Positions 7,076 to 14,410 are shown, counted from the first letter of the stretch. The stretch is DNA of 15,031 bases from Novosphingobium sp. (GCA_021299075.1 JAJTFU010000035.1:1-15031), one strand, 5' to 3'. A program made the numbers and translations. The notes: a model not told the origin generated them from the sequence alone.

Positions 7076-7470
7076 CCGGCCGCCGCCTGGAGCTGCGCCG
7101 CCATCATCTCCCACAGCTTGTTGACCGCCTTGACCGGGCGGACCATAACCTTGAAATCTATGATCTTTCCGTCATCTCCAAAGCGGATCAGGTCGATCCC
7201 GTTGACGTGGACCCCGTCGATCTCGCAGGTGAATTCGAGCAGGGCGTCGTTGCCTTCAACGATCTCGCGGACATAGGTGAAGCTGTCATTGCCCAGCACC
7301 TTGGCCGCGCTCAGCAGGTACATTCTGACCTTGGCCTTGCCCGCTTGCGGGCTGTGCACCACGGGTGAGTGGAACACGGCATCATCAGCCAGCTGGGCCG
7401 AGAGCAGCGCTGGATCGCCGCCGCTGGCCATATAGGCATGCCAGGCGGCGACACCGGGGTGAGTGGACAT
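7072..7470 (-). CDS. NTF2-like/SnoaL-like domain protein
   Basis: This 132-residue protein has the cone-shaped NTF2-like fold pattern: an N-terminal helix (VAAWHAYMASGGDPALLSAQ), then LADDAVFHSPV, and late strands LLEFTCEIDGVHVNGIDLIRF and IIDFKVMVRP. Members of this fold are ketosteroid isomerases, polyketide cyclases, or binding proteins without known activity, so no reaction is assigned. The ATG at 7470 is favoured by a strong AAGGAG at 7478-7483, seven bases away. An open frame continues upstream into the divergent gene but is not homologous to anything there. The gene faces the P-loop protein gene tail to tail, sharing the tetranucleotide CTAG as stop for both, and is divergent from the hydroxylase-domain gene. 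Confidence 0.82.
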   Translation of the reverse strand: MSTHPGVAAWHAYMASGGDPALLSAQLADDAVFHSPVVHSPQAGKAKVRMYLLSAAKVLGNDSFTYVREIVEGNDALLEFTCEIDGVHVNGIDLIRFGDDGKIIDFKVMVRPVKAVNKLWEMMAAQLQAAAG

Positions 7471-7506
7471 GGGCAGGCTCCTTCTCGCACTGGTTTGGCC
7501 TGACAA

Positions 7507-7523
7507 TGGCGCGACTTGCGCCA
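7507..7523. promoter_or_regulatory. Inverted repeat TGGCGC-N5-GCGCCA between divergent genes
   Basis: A perfect 6-bp inverted repeat separated by GACTT lies in the 81-nt gap between the NTF2-like gene and the hydroxylase-domain gene. Its place suggests an operator acting on one or both promoters. In a GC-rich genome such a short repeat can also occur by chance. Confidence 0.3.
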
Positions 7524-7551
7524 AAGTTCCAGTCTGCCCTAAGCCCCTGTC

Positions 7552-8688
7552 ATGAGCAGCGAGCGCCAGACCATGATTGCCCAGGGCATGCAGGCCCTCG
7601 CCGCGCGCGATCATGCCCGCGCCGGTGCCTTGCTGCGAGAGGCCGCGCAGGGCGCTCCGCCCGAGGATTTCCCCTGGCCGGCGCTGGCCAATGCCGAACT
7701 GGCGCTGGGGCACAACGATGCCGCCGAGGCCGCGATCGATCGCCAGCTTGCCCGGGCGATTCGCGATGTCGGCGCGCTGCTGCTCAAGGGCCTGCTGCGT
7801 GAGCGGGCCGGCGATGCCCGGGCGGCGATCAGCTTCTATCGCACGGCCCAGGCGCAAATGGCCTTCGATGGCCGCATACCGCCCGAGTTGGCCCAGCTGG
7901 AGGCCCACGCCCGCGCCTACCTCGCCAGTGCCAGCGATGACTTTACCGGCCATTTGCTGGGCGAGCTGGGTGAGAATCTCAGTCCGGCCATGCGTGAGGC
8001 GGTCGATCTGCTGACCGGCAAGCGCCAGGTCTACCTGCAGCAGCCGACGATGTTCTACTATCCCGGCCTGCCGCAGCGACGGTTCTATGATCCGGCCAAA
8101 TTCCCCTGGCTGGATGGCATGCTGGCGCAGGTCCCGGCGATGCAGCAGGAATTGGCAGACGTGATTGCTGGGGGCGACCAGGGTTTCGATCCCTATGTCC
8201 GCCACAACCCGGACCGCCCCGCACCGGCCAATCACCTGCTTGAACGCAAGGATTGGTCAGCCTTCTACTTCTGGCGCGATGGGGCAGTCGTTGCGGAAAA
8301 TGCGCGCCGTTGCCCCGCCACCATGGCCGCGCTTGAACTGGCGCCGATGCCGGTCAGTCCGGGCCGCTCACCCAATGCCCATTGGTCGAGCCTGCTGCCG
8401 GGGACCCATATCAAGCCGCACTGCGGCATGCTCAATACGCGGCTGATCTGCCACATTCCGATCCGCACCGCCCCGAACTGCTGGCTGCGCGTCGGCAGCG
8501 ATACCCGCACCTGGGAGCCAGGCGTGCCGCTGGTTTTTGACGATTCGATCGAGCACGAGGCGAAGAACGACGGCTCGCAGCGTCGCGTCGTCCTGCTGTT
8601 CGAGATCTGGCGGCCCGAAGTGCCCGAGGAAGACCGCGCGGTGATCGCGCGGATCTTCCAGGCCATCGGCAGCTACAGCTCAGGCTAG
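7552..8688 (+). CDS. Aspartyl/asparaginyl beta-hydroxylase domain protein with TPR-like N-terminus
   Basis: The 378-residue protein has an alanine-rich helical N-terminal region (about 1-130) resembling TPR repeats and a C-terminal aspartyl/asparaginyl beta-hydroxylase domain (about 165-355), a cupin-fold Fe(II)/2-oxoglutarate oxygenase. Visible active-site features are LPGTHIKPHCG with H290, then NTRL with R297, and FDDSIEHEAKND with H335, then R345 before VVLLFEIWRPE. As in vertebrate AspH, the position that normally supplies an iron-binding Asp is glycine (G292), giving a two-histidine site. The bacterial substrate is unknown; related domains hydroxylate protein side chains or act on lipids. 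The ATG at 7552 lacks a clear ribosome-binding site, and an in-frame ATG at 7573 is an alternative. No signal peptide or membrane segment is seen. Its end overlaps the convergent hydrolase gene by 9 nt. Confidence 0.88.
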   Translation: MSSERQTMIAQGMQALAARDHARAGALLREAAQGAPPEDFPWPALANAELALGHNDAAEAAIDRQLARAIRDVGALLLKGLLRERAGDARAAISFYRTAQAQMAFDGRIPPELAQLEAHARAYLASASDDFTGHLLGELGENLSPAMREAVDLLTGKRQVYLQQPTMFYYPGLPQRRFYDPAKFPWLDGMLAQVPAMQQELADVIAGGDQGFDPYVRHNPDRPAPANHLLERKDWSAFYFWRDGAVVAENARRCPATMAALELAPMPVSPGRSPNAHWSSLLPGTHIKPHCGMLNTRLICHIPIRTAPNCWLRVGSDTRTWEPGVPLVFDDSIEHEAKNDGSQRRVVLLFEIWRPEVPEEDRAVIARIFQAIGSYSSG

Positions 8689-9378
8689 ATTGGCCGCGAG
8701 GAACTCGCGCGTCCGGGCGTCCGCAAGCTGAGCGCCGGCTTCATCGCGGCGATCACCCATTTCGGCGGCAAAGCCATGGTCCAGTCCTGCGTAGTCGTGC
8801 AGCGTCACCTTGGGGTGATCGTCGAGCCCGGCATGGATCGCGGCCTGTGCTTCCGGGCCGACAAAGTGGTCGGCAGTCGGGATGTGCAGCATCAGCGGGT
8901 TGGCGATAGCGTGGCTCTCACCCAGCATCTGGTCGATCATCACGCCGTAATAGCCGACCGAGGCATCGATATCGGTCCGCGCGGCCGCCATATAGGCCAT
9001 CCGGCCACCCAGGCAGTAACCGACCAGGCCAACCTTGCTGACGCTTTCAGCGCCGCGCAGATGGCGGATGGCGGCTTCGATATCCTGGACGCCCAGGTCA
9101 GGATCGTACTGCCCGAAATAGTCAAAGGCTTCCTGCAGCTGCTCCGGCACATCGGGATCGAGCTCGATTCCTGGGGCAAAGCGCCAGAAGATATCGGGGG
9201 CGAGCGCCAGGTAGCCCTCGCTGGCCCAGGTTTCGCACTTTTGTTGGATCCCGGGGTTCACCCCGAAGATTTCGGGAATCACGATGATTGCAGCCTTGGG
9301 TTTGCCGGCCGGCCGGGCAACGTAGGCCGGGATCTGCGCGCTGCCGTTATAGGCGGGAAACTGGGTGTTGGTGGCCAT
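8680..9378 (-). CDS. Dienelactone hydrolase family protein
   Basis: This is an alpha/beta hydrolase of the dienelactone hydrolase family, 232 residues long. The nucleophile is C122 in GYCLGG at 120-125, with D170 (IPTADHFVGP) and H201 (GLDHGFA) completing a Cys-Asp-His triad. E36 in VIPEIFGVN corresponds to the glutamate that keeps the thiol inactive until substrate binds. The classical reaction opens dienelactone to maleylacetate in chlorocatechol breakdown, but no aromatic degradation genes are nearby, so the substrate here is open. There is no signal peptide. The ATG at 9378 is supported by GGAG about six bases upstream. Its 3' end overlaps the hydroxylase-domain gene by 9 nt, and its start is divergent from the small DUF6489-like gene. 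Confidence 0.9.
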   Translation of the reverse strand: MATNTQFPAYNGSAQIPAYVARPAGKPKAAIIVIPEIFGVNPGIQQKCETWASEGYLALAPDIFWRFAPGIELDPDVPEQLQEAFDYFGQYDPDLGVQDIEAAIRHLRGAESVSKVGLVGYCLGGRMAYMAAARTDIDASVGYYGVMIDQMLGESHAIANPLMLHIPTADHFVGPEAQAAIHAGLDDHPKVTLHDYAGLDHGFAAEMGDRRDEAGAQLADARTREFLAANLA

Positions 9379-9504
9379 GGGATGCTCCGCGAGTGAGGGT
9401 GGGCGGGTAAAGGGCTAGATGCCAATATGTCGGCTGGATGGACTTTGCCAAGGCCCTGTGCCAGCTTGATGACCGGAACTGGGACCGGCGGCAAGGAGAC
9501 CACG

Positions 9505-9762
9505 ATGAAGATCAATGTCGAGATCGACTGTACCCCGGAAGAGGCGCGCTCGTTCCTGGGCTTGCCGGATGTCGGCAAGGCCAACCAGTTTTATATCGAG
9601 GCCATATCCAAGGCGATGAAGGGTGCCGGCAATGTCGAGCAGATCCAGGACATCGCCAAGAATATCGCCCCGATGGGGCAGATGGGCCTCAAGCTGTTCC
9701 AGCAATTCGTTGAGAATGGCGCCGCTTTCGCAGCCGGGGCCAAGAAGAAGAGCGAGGATTGA
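9505..9762 (+). CDS. Small DUF6489-like protein
   Basis: The 85-residue product begins MKINVEIDCTPEEARSFLGL and seems to be the small DUF6489-type protein common in Sphingomonadales; the family name is from memory and could not be searched. It has a short N-terminal strand, the CTPEEAR motif, then amphipathic helices (residues about 25-75) and a charged tail KKKSED. There is no signal peptide or membrane helix, and its function is unknown. The frame is open upstream to an ATG at 9427, but the ATG at 9505 has AAGGAG at 9493-9498, six bases away, and the upstream extension looks like noncoding sequence. It lies 27 nt before mnmE. Confidence 0.82.
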   Translation: MKINVEIDCTPEEARSFLGLPDVGKANQFYIEAISKAMKGAGNVEQIQDIAKNIAPMGQMGLKLFQQFVENGAAFAAGAKKKSED

Positions 9763-9777
9763 ACCCGCTGCGGGTTT
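9762..9777 (+). terminator. Small hairpin after the DUF6489-like gene
   Basis: AACCCG-CTG-CGGGTT followed by TGTCTG forms a 6-bp stem with a 3-nt loop. It overlaps the stop codon and lies 13 nt before the mnmE start. The T-run is poor, so it is at best a weak terminator or attenuator between the two genes. Confidence 0.3.
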
Positions 9778-9789
9778 GTCTGACTGACC

Positions 9790-11067
9790 ATGACTGACAC
9801 GATCTTCGCCCTGTCGAGCGGCGCGCCGCCGGCCGCGATTGCCGTCGTCCGCATCAGCGGGCCGGCGGCAGGCGCAGCCTTGCAGGCGCTGGCCGAGCGG
9901 CTTCCACCAGAACGTCGCACGGTGACGGCGACGCTGCGGGACAGCGGCGGTGCCGTGCTTGACCGGGCGCTGGTGCTGTGGCTGCCGGGTCCGAATACCG
10001 CCACGGGCGAGGATACGGCCGAACTGCACCTCCATGGCGGCCGGGCGGTGGTGGCCGCAGTTTCCGCAGCGCTGGATGCCTTGCCAGGCCTGCGCGCAGC
10101 CGAACCGGGCGAATTCACCCGCCGTGCCTTTGCCAATGGCCGGATCGATCTGGCTGAAGCCGAAGGCCTGGCCGACTTGCTCAATGCCGAGACCGAGCTG
10201 CAACGCCAGTCGGCGCTGGCTATGGCGGGTGGAGCCTTCTCGCGCCAGGTCGAGGCGTGGCGGGAACAACTCCTGGGGCTGTCCGCCTCGGTCGAGGCCG
10301 TGCTCGATTTCGCTGACGAGGACGATGTCGCGCTGCTGCCGGCCGATTTCCTCCAGCGGGTCGATGCCTTGCGTGCCCAGATTGCCACCTGGCTGACGCG
10401 GCCGCGCGTCGAGGTGTTGCGTGAAGGCTTGCGAGTGGTCATCGCTGGTCCGCCGAATTCCGGAAAAAGCACTTTATTCAATACCTTGGTTCAAGCCGAT
10501 GCGGCTATTGCAACCCCGATTGCCGGTACCACGCGCGACGTGCTGACTCGCCCGGTTGCCTACGCCGGGGTCCCATTTCTGTTTGCCGATACTGCCGGCC
10601 TCCATGATGCGACCGACGATGTGGTTGAGGCGATCGGGATCGAACGCGCGCTCGAGGCGCTCGACCGGGCCGACCTGGTGCTGTGGCTGGGCCCCGAGGG
10701 CGAGGGGCCGCTCGGGGCCTGGGAAGTGTCGGCGCAGTGTGACCGGCCGCAGGGTGCGGCAAAGCGCCAGGCGCGTCACCGTGTCTCGGCAGTGAGCGGC
10801 GAGGGGATTGCGGCGCTGATCGCCGATCTGGTCGCTACGGCCCGTCAGGCCATGCCCAAGCCCGGTGAGGCGGCGCTGAACCAGCGCCAGCACGATCTGC
10901 TGCTTGAGGCTGCCCGCGCGCTCCAGGCGGCAGAGGACGAGACGGATCCCCTCCTGGTGGCCGAAGCGCTCCGCCTGGCGCGGGTCGCCTTTGACGCACT
11001 GCTGGGCCGAACCACGACCGAGGACATGCTCGATGCGCTGTTCGGGCGCTTCTGCATCGGGAAGTAG
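9790..11067 (+). CDS. mnmE: tRNA modification GTPase MnmE
   Basis: MnmE and MnmG together place the (carboxymethyl)aminomethyl group at C5 of the wobble uridine (U34) in several tRNAs. The 425-residue product is somewhat shorter than E. coli MnmE (454). The N-terminal tetrahydrofolate-binding domain begins MTDTIFALSSGAPPAAIAVVRISG and includes ELHLHGG and EPGEFTRRAFANGRIDL. The G domain is inserted in a helical domain: G1 GPPNSGKST at 220-228, the IAGTTRD switch at 244-250, and G3 DTAG at 267-270. The C-terminal FCIGK has the conserved cysteine at 422. The guanine-specificity motif NKxD is not recognisable; the matching place reads AQCD (315-318). No strong ribosome-binding site precedes the ATG. 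Confidence 0.97.
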   Translation: MTDTIFALSSGAPPAAIAVVRISGPAAGAALQALAERLPPERRTVTATLRDSGGAVLDRALVLWLPGPNTATGEDTAELHLHGGRAVVAAVSAALDALPGLRAAEPGEFTRRAFANGRIDLAEAEGLADLLNAETELQRQSALAMAGGAFSRQVEAWREQLLGLSASVEAVLDFADEDDVALLPADFLQRVDALRAQIATWLTRPRVEVLREGLRVVIAGPPNSGKSTLFNTLVQADAAIATPIAGTTRDVLTRPVAYAGVPFLFADTAGLHDATDDVVEAIGIERALEALDRADLVLWLGPEGEGPLGAWEVSAQCDRPQGAAKRQARHRVSAVSGEGIAALIADLVATARQAMPKPGEAALNQRQHDLLLEAARALQAAEDETDPLLVAEALRLARVAFDALLGRTTTEDMLDALFGRFCIGK

Positions 11068-11085
11068 ACCGCCCGGCGCAAAAGC

Positions 11086-11101
11086 TGTTCCACGTGAAAC
11101 A
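11086..11101 (+). other. parS: parS centromere site 1 (between mnmE and mnmG)
   Basis: TGTTCCACGTGAAACA matches the chromosomal ParB-binding consensus TGTTNCACGTGAAACA at every position. It lies in the 60-nt gap between mnmE and mnmG. ParB loads here and spreads, and ParA then segregates the origin region. Confidence 0.93.
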
Positions 11102-11127
11102 TCGCTCGGCTAAAGGCCGCAGCAAGC

Positions 11128-12999
11128 ATGGACCAGTTTGACATCATCGTTGTGGGTGGCGGACACGCCGGAGTGGAGGCGGCTGCCGCGGCCGCGCGGA
11201 TGGGCGCGCGCACGGCGTTGGTCAGTTTTGATCTCGATGCCATCGGCGCGATGAGCTGCAACCCGGCGATTGGCGGGCTCGGCAAGGGCCACCTGGTGCG
11301 CGAGGTTGATGCCTGCGACGGGATCATTGCCCGCGCCGCCGATGCCGGGGCGATCCATTACCGGATGCTCAACCGCTCCAAGGGCAGCGCTGTGCAGGGC
11401 CCGCGCGTCCAGGCCGACCGCAAGCGGTTCAAGGCAGCTGTCCAGCAGCTGTTGGGCCAACAAGGTGACCTGGCGCTGGTGCAGGGCGAAGCAGCGGCGC
11501 TGCGGTTGTCAGGCGGGCGCGTCGCCGGGATCGGCCTGGCTGATGGCACCCCGCTGGCTGCCCGCGCGTTGGTGCTCTGCACCGGCACCTTCCTGGGCGG
11601 CGCGCTGTTCCGAGGTGAGGAACAGCTGGTCGGCGGGCGGATTGGTGAAGCTTCGGCCCAGCGCCTTGCGGCACAGCTGCGTGAAGCCGCGCTGCCGATG
11701 GCGCGGCTCAAGACCGGCACCCCGCCGCGGCTCGATGGCCGGACGATCGACTGGGCCATGCTCGAAGAGCAGCCGTCTGATCCCGAAGAGTGGACGATGT
11801 CGGCGCTGCCAGTGGCCCATGGCGGGGCGGGGCGCGCCCTGCCGCAGGTGTTCTGCGCGATCACCCGCACCAACGTCCGCAGCCATGACGTCATCCGCGC
11901 CAACCTGCACCGTTCGCCGTTGTTTTCCGGGGCGATCGGCGCGCAGGGGCCGCGCTACTGCCCCTCGATCGAGGACAAGATTCACCGCTTTGGCGACCGT
12001 GATGGGCACCAGGTTTTCCTTGAGCCAGAAGGGCTGGACACGCACCTGGTCTATCCCAACGGCATCTCGACTTCGCTGCCGGCCGATGTGCAGCTTGCCA
12101 TGCTGCGGACCATGAAGGGCCTGGAACAGGTCGAGATGGTCGTGCCCGGCTATGCAGTCGAATATGATCATATCGATCCGCGCGCCTTGCGGCCCAGCCT
12201 GGAACTGCGCGATCTGCCGGGGCTCTACTGCGCCGGGCAGATCAACGGCACGACGGGCTATGAAGAGGCGGCGGCACAAGGGTTGGTCGCCGGGATGTCG
12301 GCTGCGGCGGAAGTGCTGGGTCGTCAGCCGATCGCGCTCGATCGGGCCAATTCCTACATGGCGGTGATGATCGATGACCTGACCCTGCACGGGGTGAGCG
12401 AGCCTTACCGCATGCTCACTGCGCGCGCCGAGTACCGGCTGCGACTGCGGGCGAATAATGCCACGACGCGGTTGACCTCGCTGGCCCTGGCTGCGGGCTG
12501 CGTCGGCCCCCAGCGCGCCGAATGGTTCGCGCGGCGTGAGGAAACCCGCGTAAGGATTGAGGCGGCTTTGGACAGCACGGTGACCGGCCACGAACTGGCC
12601 ACAGCGGGTCTGCCGGTGCGAGCCGACGTTGGCCGCCTGCCGCTGCGCGAATGGCTGCGGTTCGGGGGAGTGGACCTCGAGAACCTGTCACCCTGGCTGG
12701 GTGAAGACCTGCATGACGATCCAGAGCTCGCAGCAGAACTCGCCGAGGACGCGGCCTATGCCCCCTATCTTGCGCGGCAGGACAGCGAATTGGCCGATCT
12801 GCGTGCGGGTGAGGCGCTGCCGCTGGGGGATGACTTTCCTTATGCCGCGATTCCCGGCCTGTCGCGTGAGATGGTGGAACGGCTGTCCAGGGCCCGGCCT
12901 GCCACACTGGCGGCTGCTGGGCGGCTTCCGGGGATTACCCCGGCGGCGCTCGCTGCCCTGCTGGTTCATGCCCGCCGCCGCGCCGATATCGCCGCATGA
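11128..12999 (+). CDS. mnmG: tRNA uridine-5-carboxymethylaminomethyl modification enzyme MnmG
   Basis: MnmG is the FAD- and NADH-dependent partner of MnmE in wobble-uridine modification. The 623-residue product is of normal length. The FAD-binding Rossmann motif VVGGGHAG is at 8-15, followed by SCNPAIGGLGKGH with the catalytic C44. A second catalytic cysteine is C278 in RYCPSIEDK. LKTGTPPRLDGR, LYCAGQINGTTGYEEAAAQG and the C-terminal IPGLSREMVERLSRARP region are all present. The ATG at 11128 is 26 nt after a parS site, and its ribosome-binding sequence is weak. The stop overlaps the rsmG start by 4 nt (ATGA). Confidence 0.98.
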   Translation: MDQFDIIVVGGGHAGVEAAAAAARMGARTALVSFDLDAIGAMSCNPAIGGLGKGHLVREVDACDGIIARAADAGAIHYRMLNRSKGSAVQGPRVQADRKRFKAAVQQLLGQQGDLALVQGEAAALRLSGGRVAGIGLADGTPLAARALVLCTGTFLGGALFRGEEQLVGGRIGEASAQRLAAQLREAALPMARLKTGTPPRLDGRTIDWAMLEEQPSDPEEWTMSALPVAHGGAGRALPQVFCAITRTNVRSHDVIRANLHRSPLFSGAIGAQGPRYCPSIEDKIHRFGDRDGHQVFLEPEGLDTHLVYPNGISTSLPADVQLAMLRTMKGLEQVEMVVPGYAVEYDHIDPRALRPSLELRDLPGLYCAGQINGTTGYEEAAAQGLVAGMSAAAEVLGRQPIALDRANSYMAVMIDDLTLHGVSEPYRMLTARAEYRLRLRANNATTRLTSLALAAGCVGPQRAEWFARREETRVRIEAALDSTVTGHELATAGLPVRADVGRLPLREWLRFGGVDLENLSPWLGEDLHDDPELAAELAEDAAYAPYLARQDSELADLRAGEALPLGDDFPYAAIPGLSREMVERLSRARPATLAAAGRLPGITPAALAALLVHARRRADIAA

Positions 13000-13637
13000 T
13001 CGCGACCGAACAGCAAGCCCGCGCCTGGCTTGCGGCTTTGCCGGAATGGGATGCTGTCGCAGCCGAACGGATCGAGCGGCTGATCGCCTTGCTGGTCGAG
13101 GAGAACGCGCGGCAGAACCTGGTGGCCGCCGCTAGCCTGCCGCTGGTCTGGCAGCGCCATATCGCCGATTCGGCGCAACTGCTGCCGCATGTTCCACGTG
13201 AAACATCCTCGTCCTGGCTTGATCTGGGGACCGGTGCGGGCTTTCCGGGACTGGTGATTGCGGCACTGCGGCCCGATTGCGAAGTGGTCATGGTCGAATC
13301 GCGAGCGCGGCGGATCGAATGGCTCGAGCGAGCGCGAATCGCATTGGGGTTGGAGTGGGCGCAGGTTGTCGGTGCGCGGCTCGAACAGGTCGAGTCCCGG
13401 CCATTCCGCGTCATTTCGGCACGGGCCTTCGCTCCACTCGTCCGATTGCTCGACCTATCCGCACGCTTTTCCACAAAGGACACGTTGTACCTGTTGCCGA
13501 AGGGGCGCTCGGCGCAGCAGGAACTGTCAGAGCTCAAGGGATGGAATCACCTGTTCCACGTGGAACAGTCGCTGACCGATCCCGAGGCGGGGGTCATTGT
13601 TGGCCAGCTGCTCGGCAAAAAGGGGAGAAAACCGTGA
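12996..13637 (+). CDS. rsmG: 16S rRNA (guanine-527-N7)-methyltransferase
   Basis: RsmG (formerly GidB) methylates N7 of G527 in 16S rRNA, using S-adenosylmethionine; loss of it gives low-level streptomycin resistance in other bacteria. The 213-residue product carries NLVAAASLPLVWQRHIADSAQL, the SAM-binding motif WLDLGTGAGFPGLVIA at about 74-89, VMVESRARRIEWL, and RVISARAFAPL. It is in an operon with mnmG (4-nt overlap) and parA (GTGA overlap), the usual gid-par arrangement beside origins. Two parS sites lie inside it: one spans H65-T70 (HVPRET) and the other L186-Q191 (LFHVEQ), so these residues are constrained by DNA binding as well as by protein function. Confidence 0.96.
   Translation: MIATEQQARAWLAALPEWDAVAAERIERLIALLVEENARQNLVAAASLPLVWQRHIADSAQLLPHVPRETSSSWLDLGTGAGFPGLVIAALRPDCEVVMVESRARRIEWLERARIALGLEWAQVVGARLEQVESRPFRVISARAFAPLVRLLDLSARFSTKDTLYLLPKGRSAQQELSELKGWNHLFHVEQSLTDPEAGVIVGQLLGKKGRKP
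13190..13205 (+). other. parS: parS centromere site 2 (inside rsmG)
   Basis: TGTTCCACGTGAAACA is identical to the site at 11086. It lies within rsmG codons 65-70, about 2.1 kb from site 1 and about 9.7 kb from the putative origin. Confidence 0.92.
13552..13567 (+). other. parS: parS centromere site 3 (inside rsmG, perfect palindrome)
   Basis: TGTTCCACGTGGAACA is a perfect 16-bp palindrome; with the flanking C and G it extends to 18 bp (13551-13568). It differs from the consensus at one base, G for A at position 12. It covers rsmG codons 186-191. Confidence 0.85.
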
Positions 13638-14410
13638 TTCGCATGGCGATCGCAAACCAGAAGGGCGGGGTGGGCAAGACCACCACGGCGATCAACCTTG
13701 CGACCGCGCTGGCCGCCACCGGCTCGAAAGTGCTGCTGATTGACCTTGATCCGCAGGGCAATGCCTCGACCGGGATCGGCATCGCCACCAATGACCGCGA
13801 ACGTTCGACCTATGACCTGCTGGTCGATCAGATGCCGCTCAGCGAATGTGTTTCCTCAACAAGGATCCCCGGGCTCGACATCGTCCCGGCCACGGTGGAC
13901 CTTTCGGGCGCCGAGGTTGAGCTGGTTTCGGTCGAGAATCGTACCGCTCGCCTGCGTCAGGCCCTCTCATCGGATGCCGGGCATGACATCTGCCTGATCG
14001 ATTGCCCGCCATCGCTCGGCCTGCTCACGCTCAACGCGCTCTGTGCCGCCGATACCCTGCTGGTCCCGCTACAGTGCGAGTTTTTCGCGCTCGAGGGGCT
14101 CAGCCAGCTGCTCCAGACCGTGGAGCGGGTTCAGCAGCGCTTCAACCCGGATCTCGGCATCATCGGCGTGGCGCTGACCATGTTCGATCGCCGTAATCGT
14201 CTGACCGACCAGGTCGCGGATGACGTCCGCTCCTGCCTGGGGCCGCTGGTGTTTGAATCGGTCATCCCGCGCAATGTCCGCCTGTCCGAGGCGCCCAGCC
14301 ATGGCCTGCCGGCGCTGGTCTATGATCATTCCTGCGCGGGAAGCCGCGCTTACATCGCCCTGGCCCGCGAAGTGATTGGCCGCCTGCCCGAGTCGAGGAA
14401 AGCCGCATGA
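13634..14410 (+). CDS. parA: Chromosome-partitioning ATPase ParA (Soj family)
   Basis: ParA is the deviant-Walker ATPase that forms a DNA-bound gradient and moves ParB-parS complexes, separating newly copied origins. The 258-residue product begins MIRMAIANQKGGVGKTT, with the signature lysine K10 and P-loop lysine K15. Switch I is LIDLDPQGNAS at 35-45 with D39, and Walker B is LIDCPPS at 121-127 with D123. The helical segment EFFALEGLSQLL and the C-terminal RNVRLSEAPSHGLPAL are typical. The start is a GTG at 13634, chosen because AGGGGAG at 13621-13627 lies six bases away and the GTG overlaps the rsmG stop (GTGA). The nearest ATG, at 13643, would be too far from that site. It overlaps parB by 4 nt. 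Confidence 0.97.
   Translation: MIRMAIANQKGGVGKTTTAINLATALAATGSKVLLIDLDPQGNASTGIGIATNDRERSTYDLLVDQMPLSECVSSTRIPGLDIVPATVDLSGAEVELVSVENRTARLRQALSSDAGHDICLIDCPPSLGLLTLNALCAADTLLVPLQCEFFALEGLSQLLQTVERVQQRFNPDLGIIGVALTMFDRRNRLTDQVADDVRSCLGPLVFESVIPRNVRLSEAPSHGLPALVYDHSCAGSRAYIALAREVIGRLPESRKAA

Noticed and set aside
8680..8688. Frameshift at the overlapping ends of the hydroxylase-domain and dienelactone hydrolase genes
   Set aside because: Both proteins are full length and end naturally; it is a simple convergent overlap.
9445..9473. Sigma-70 promoter TTGCCA...GATGAC before the DUF6489-like gene
   Set aside because: The -10 element is too poor to support a call.
9427..9504. Upstream ATG for the DUF6489-like gene
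   Set aside because: The first 26 codons look noncoding, and the ATG at 9505 has AAGGAG at ideal spacing.
11509..12591. 360-codon minus-strand open frame opposite mnmG
   Set aside because: Antisense shadow of a strongly conserved gene.
13277..13633. Upstream extension of parA by 119 codons
   Set aside because: It overlaps rsmG out of frame and has no homology; the GTG at 13634 has a good ribosome-binding site and gives the canonical N-terminus.
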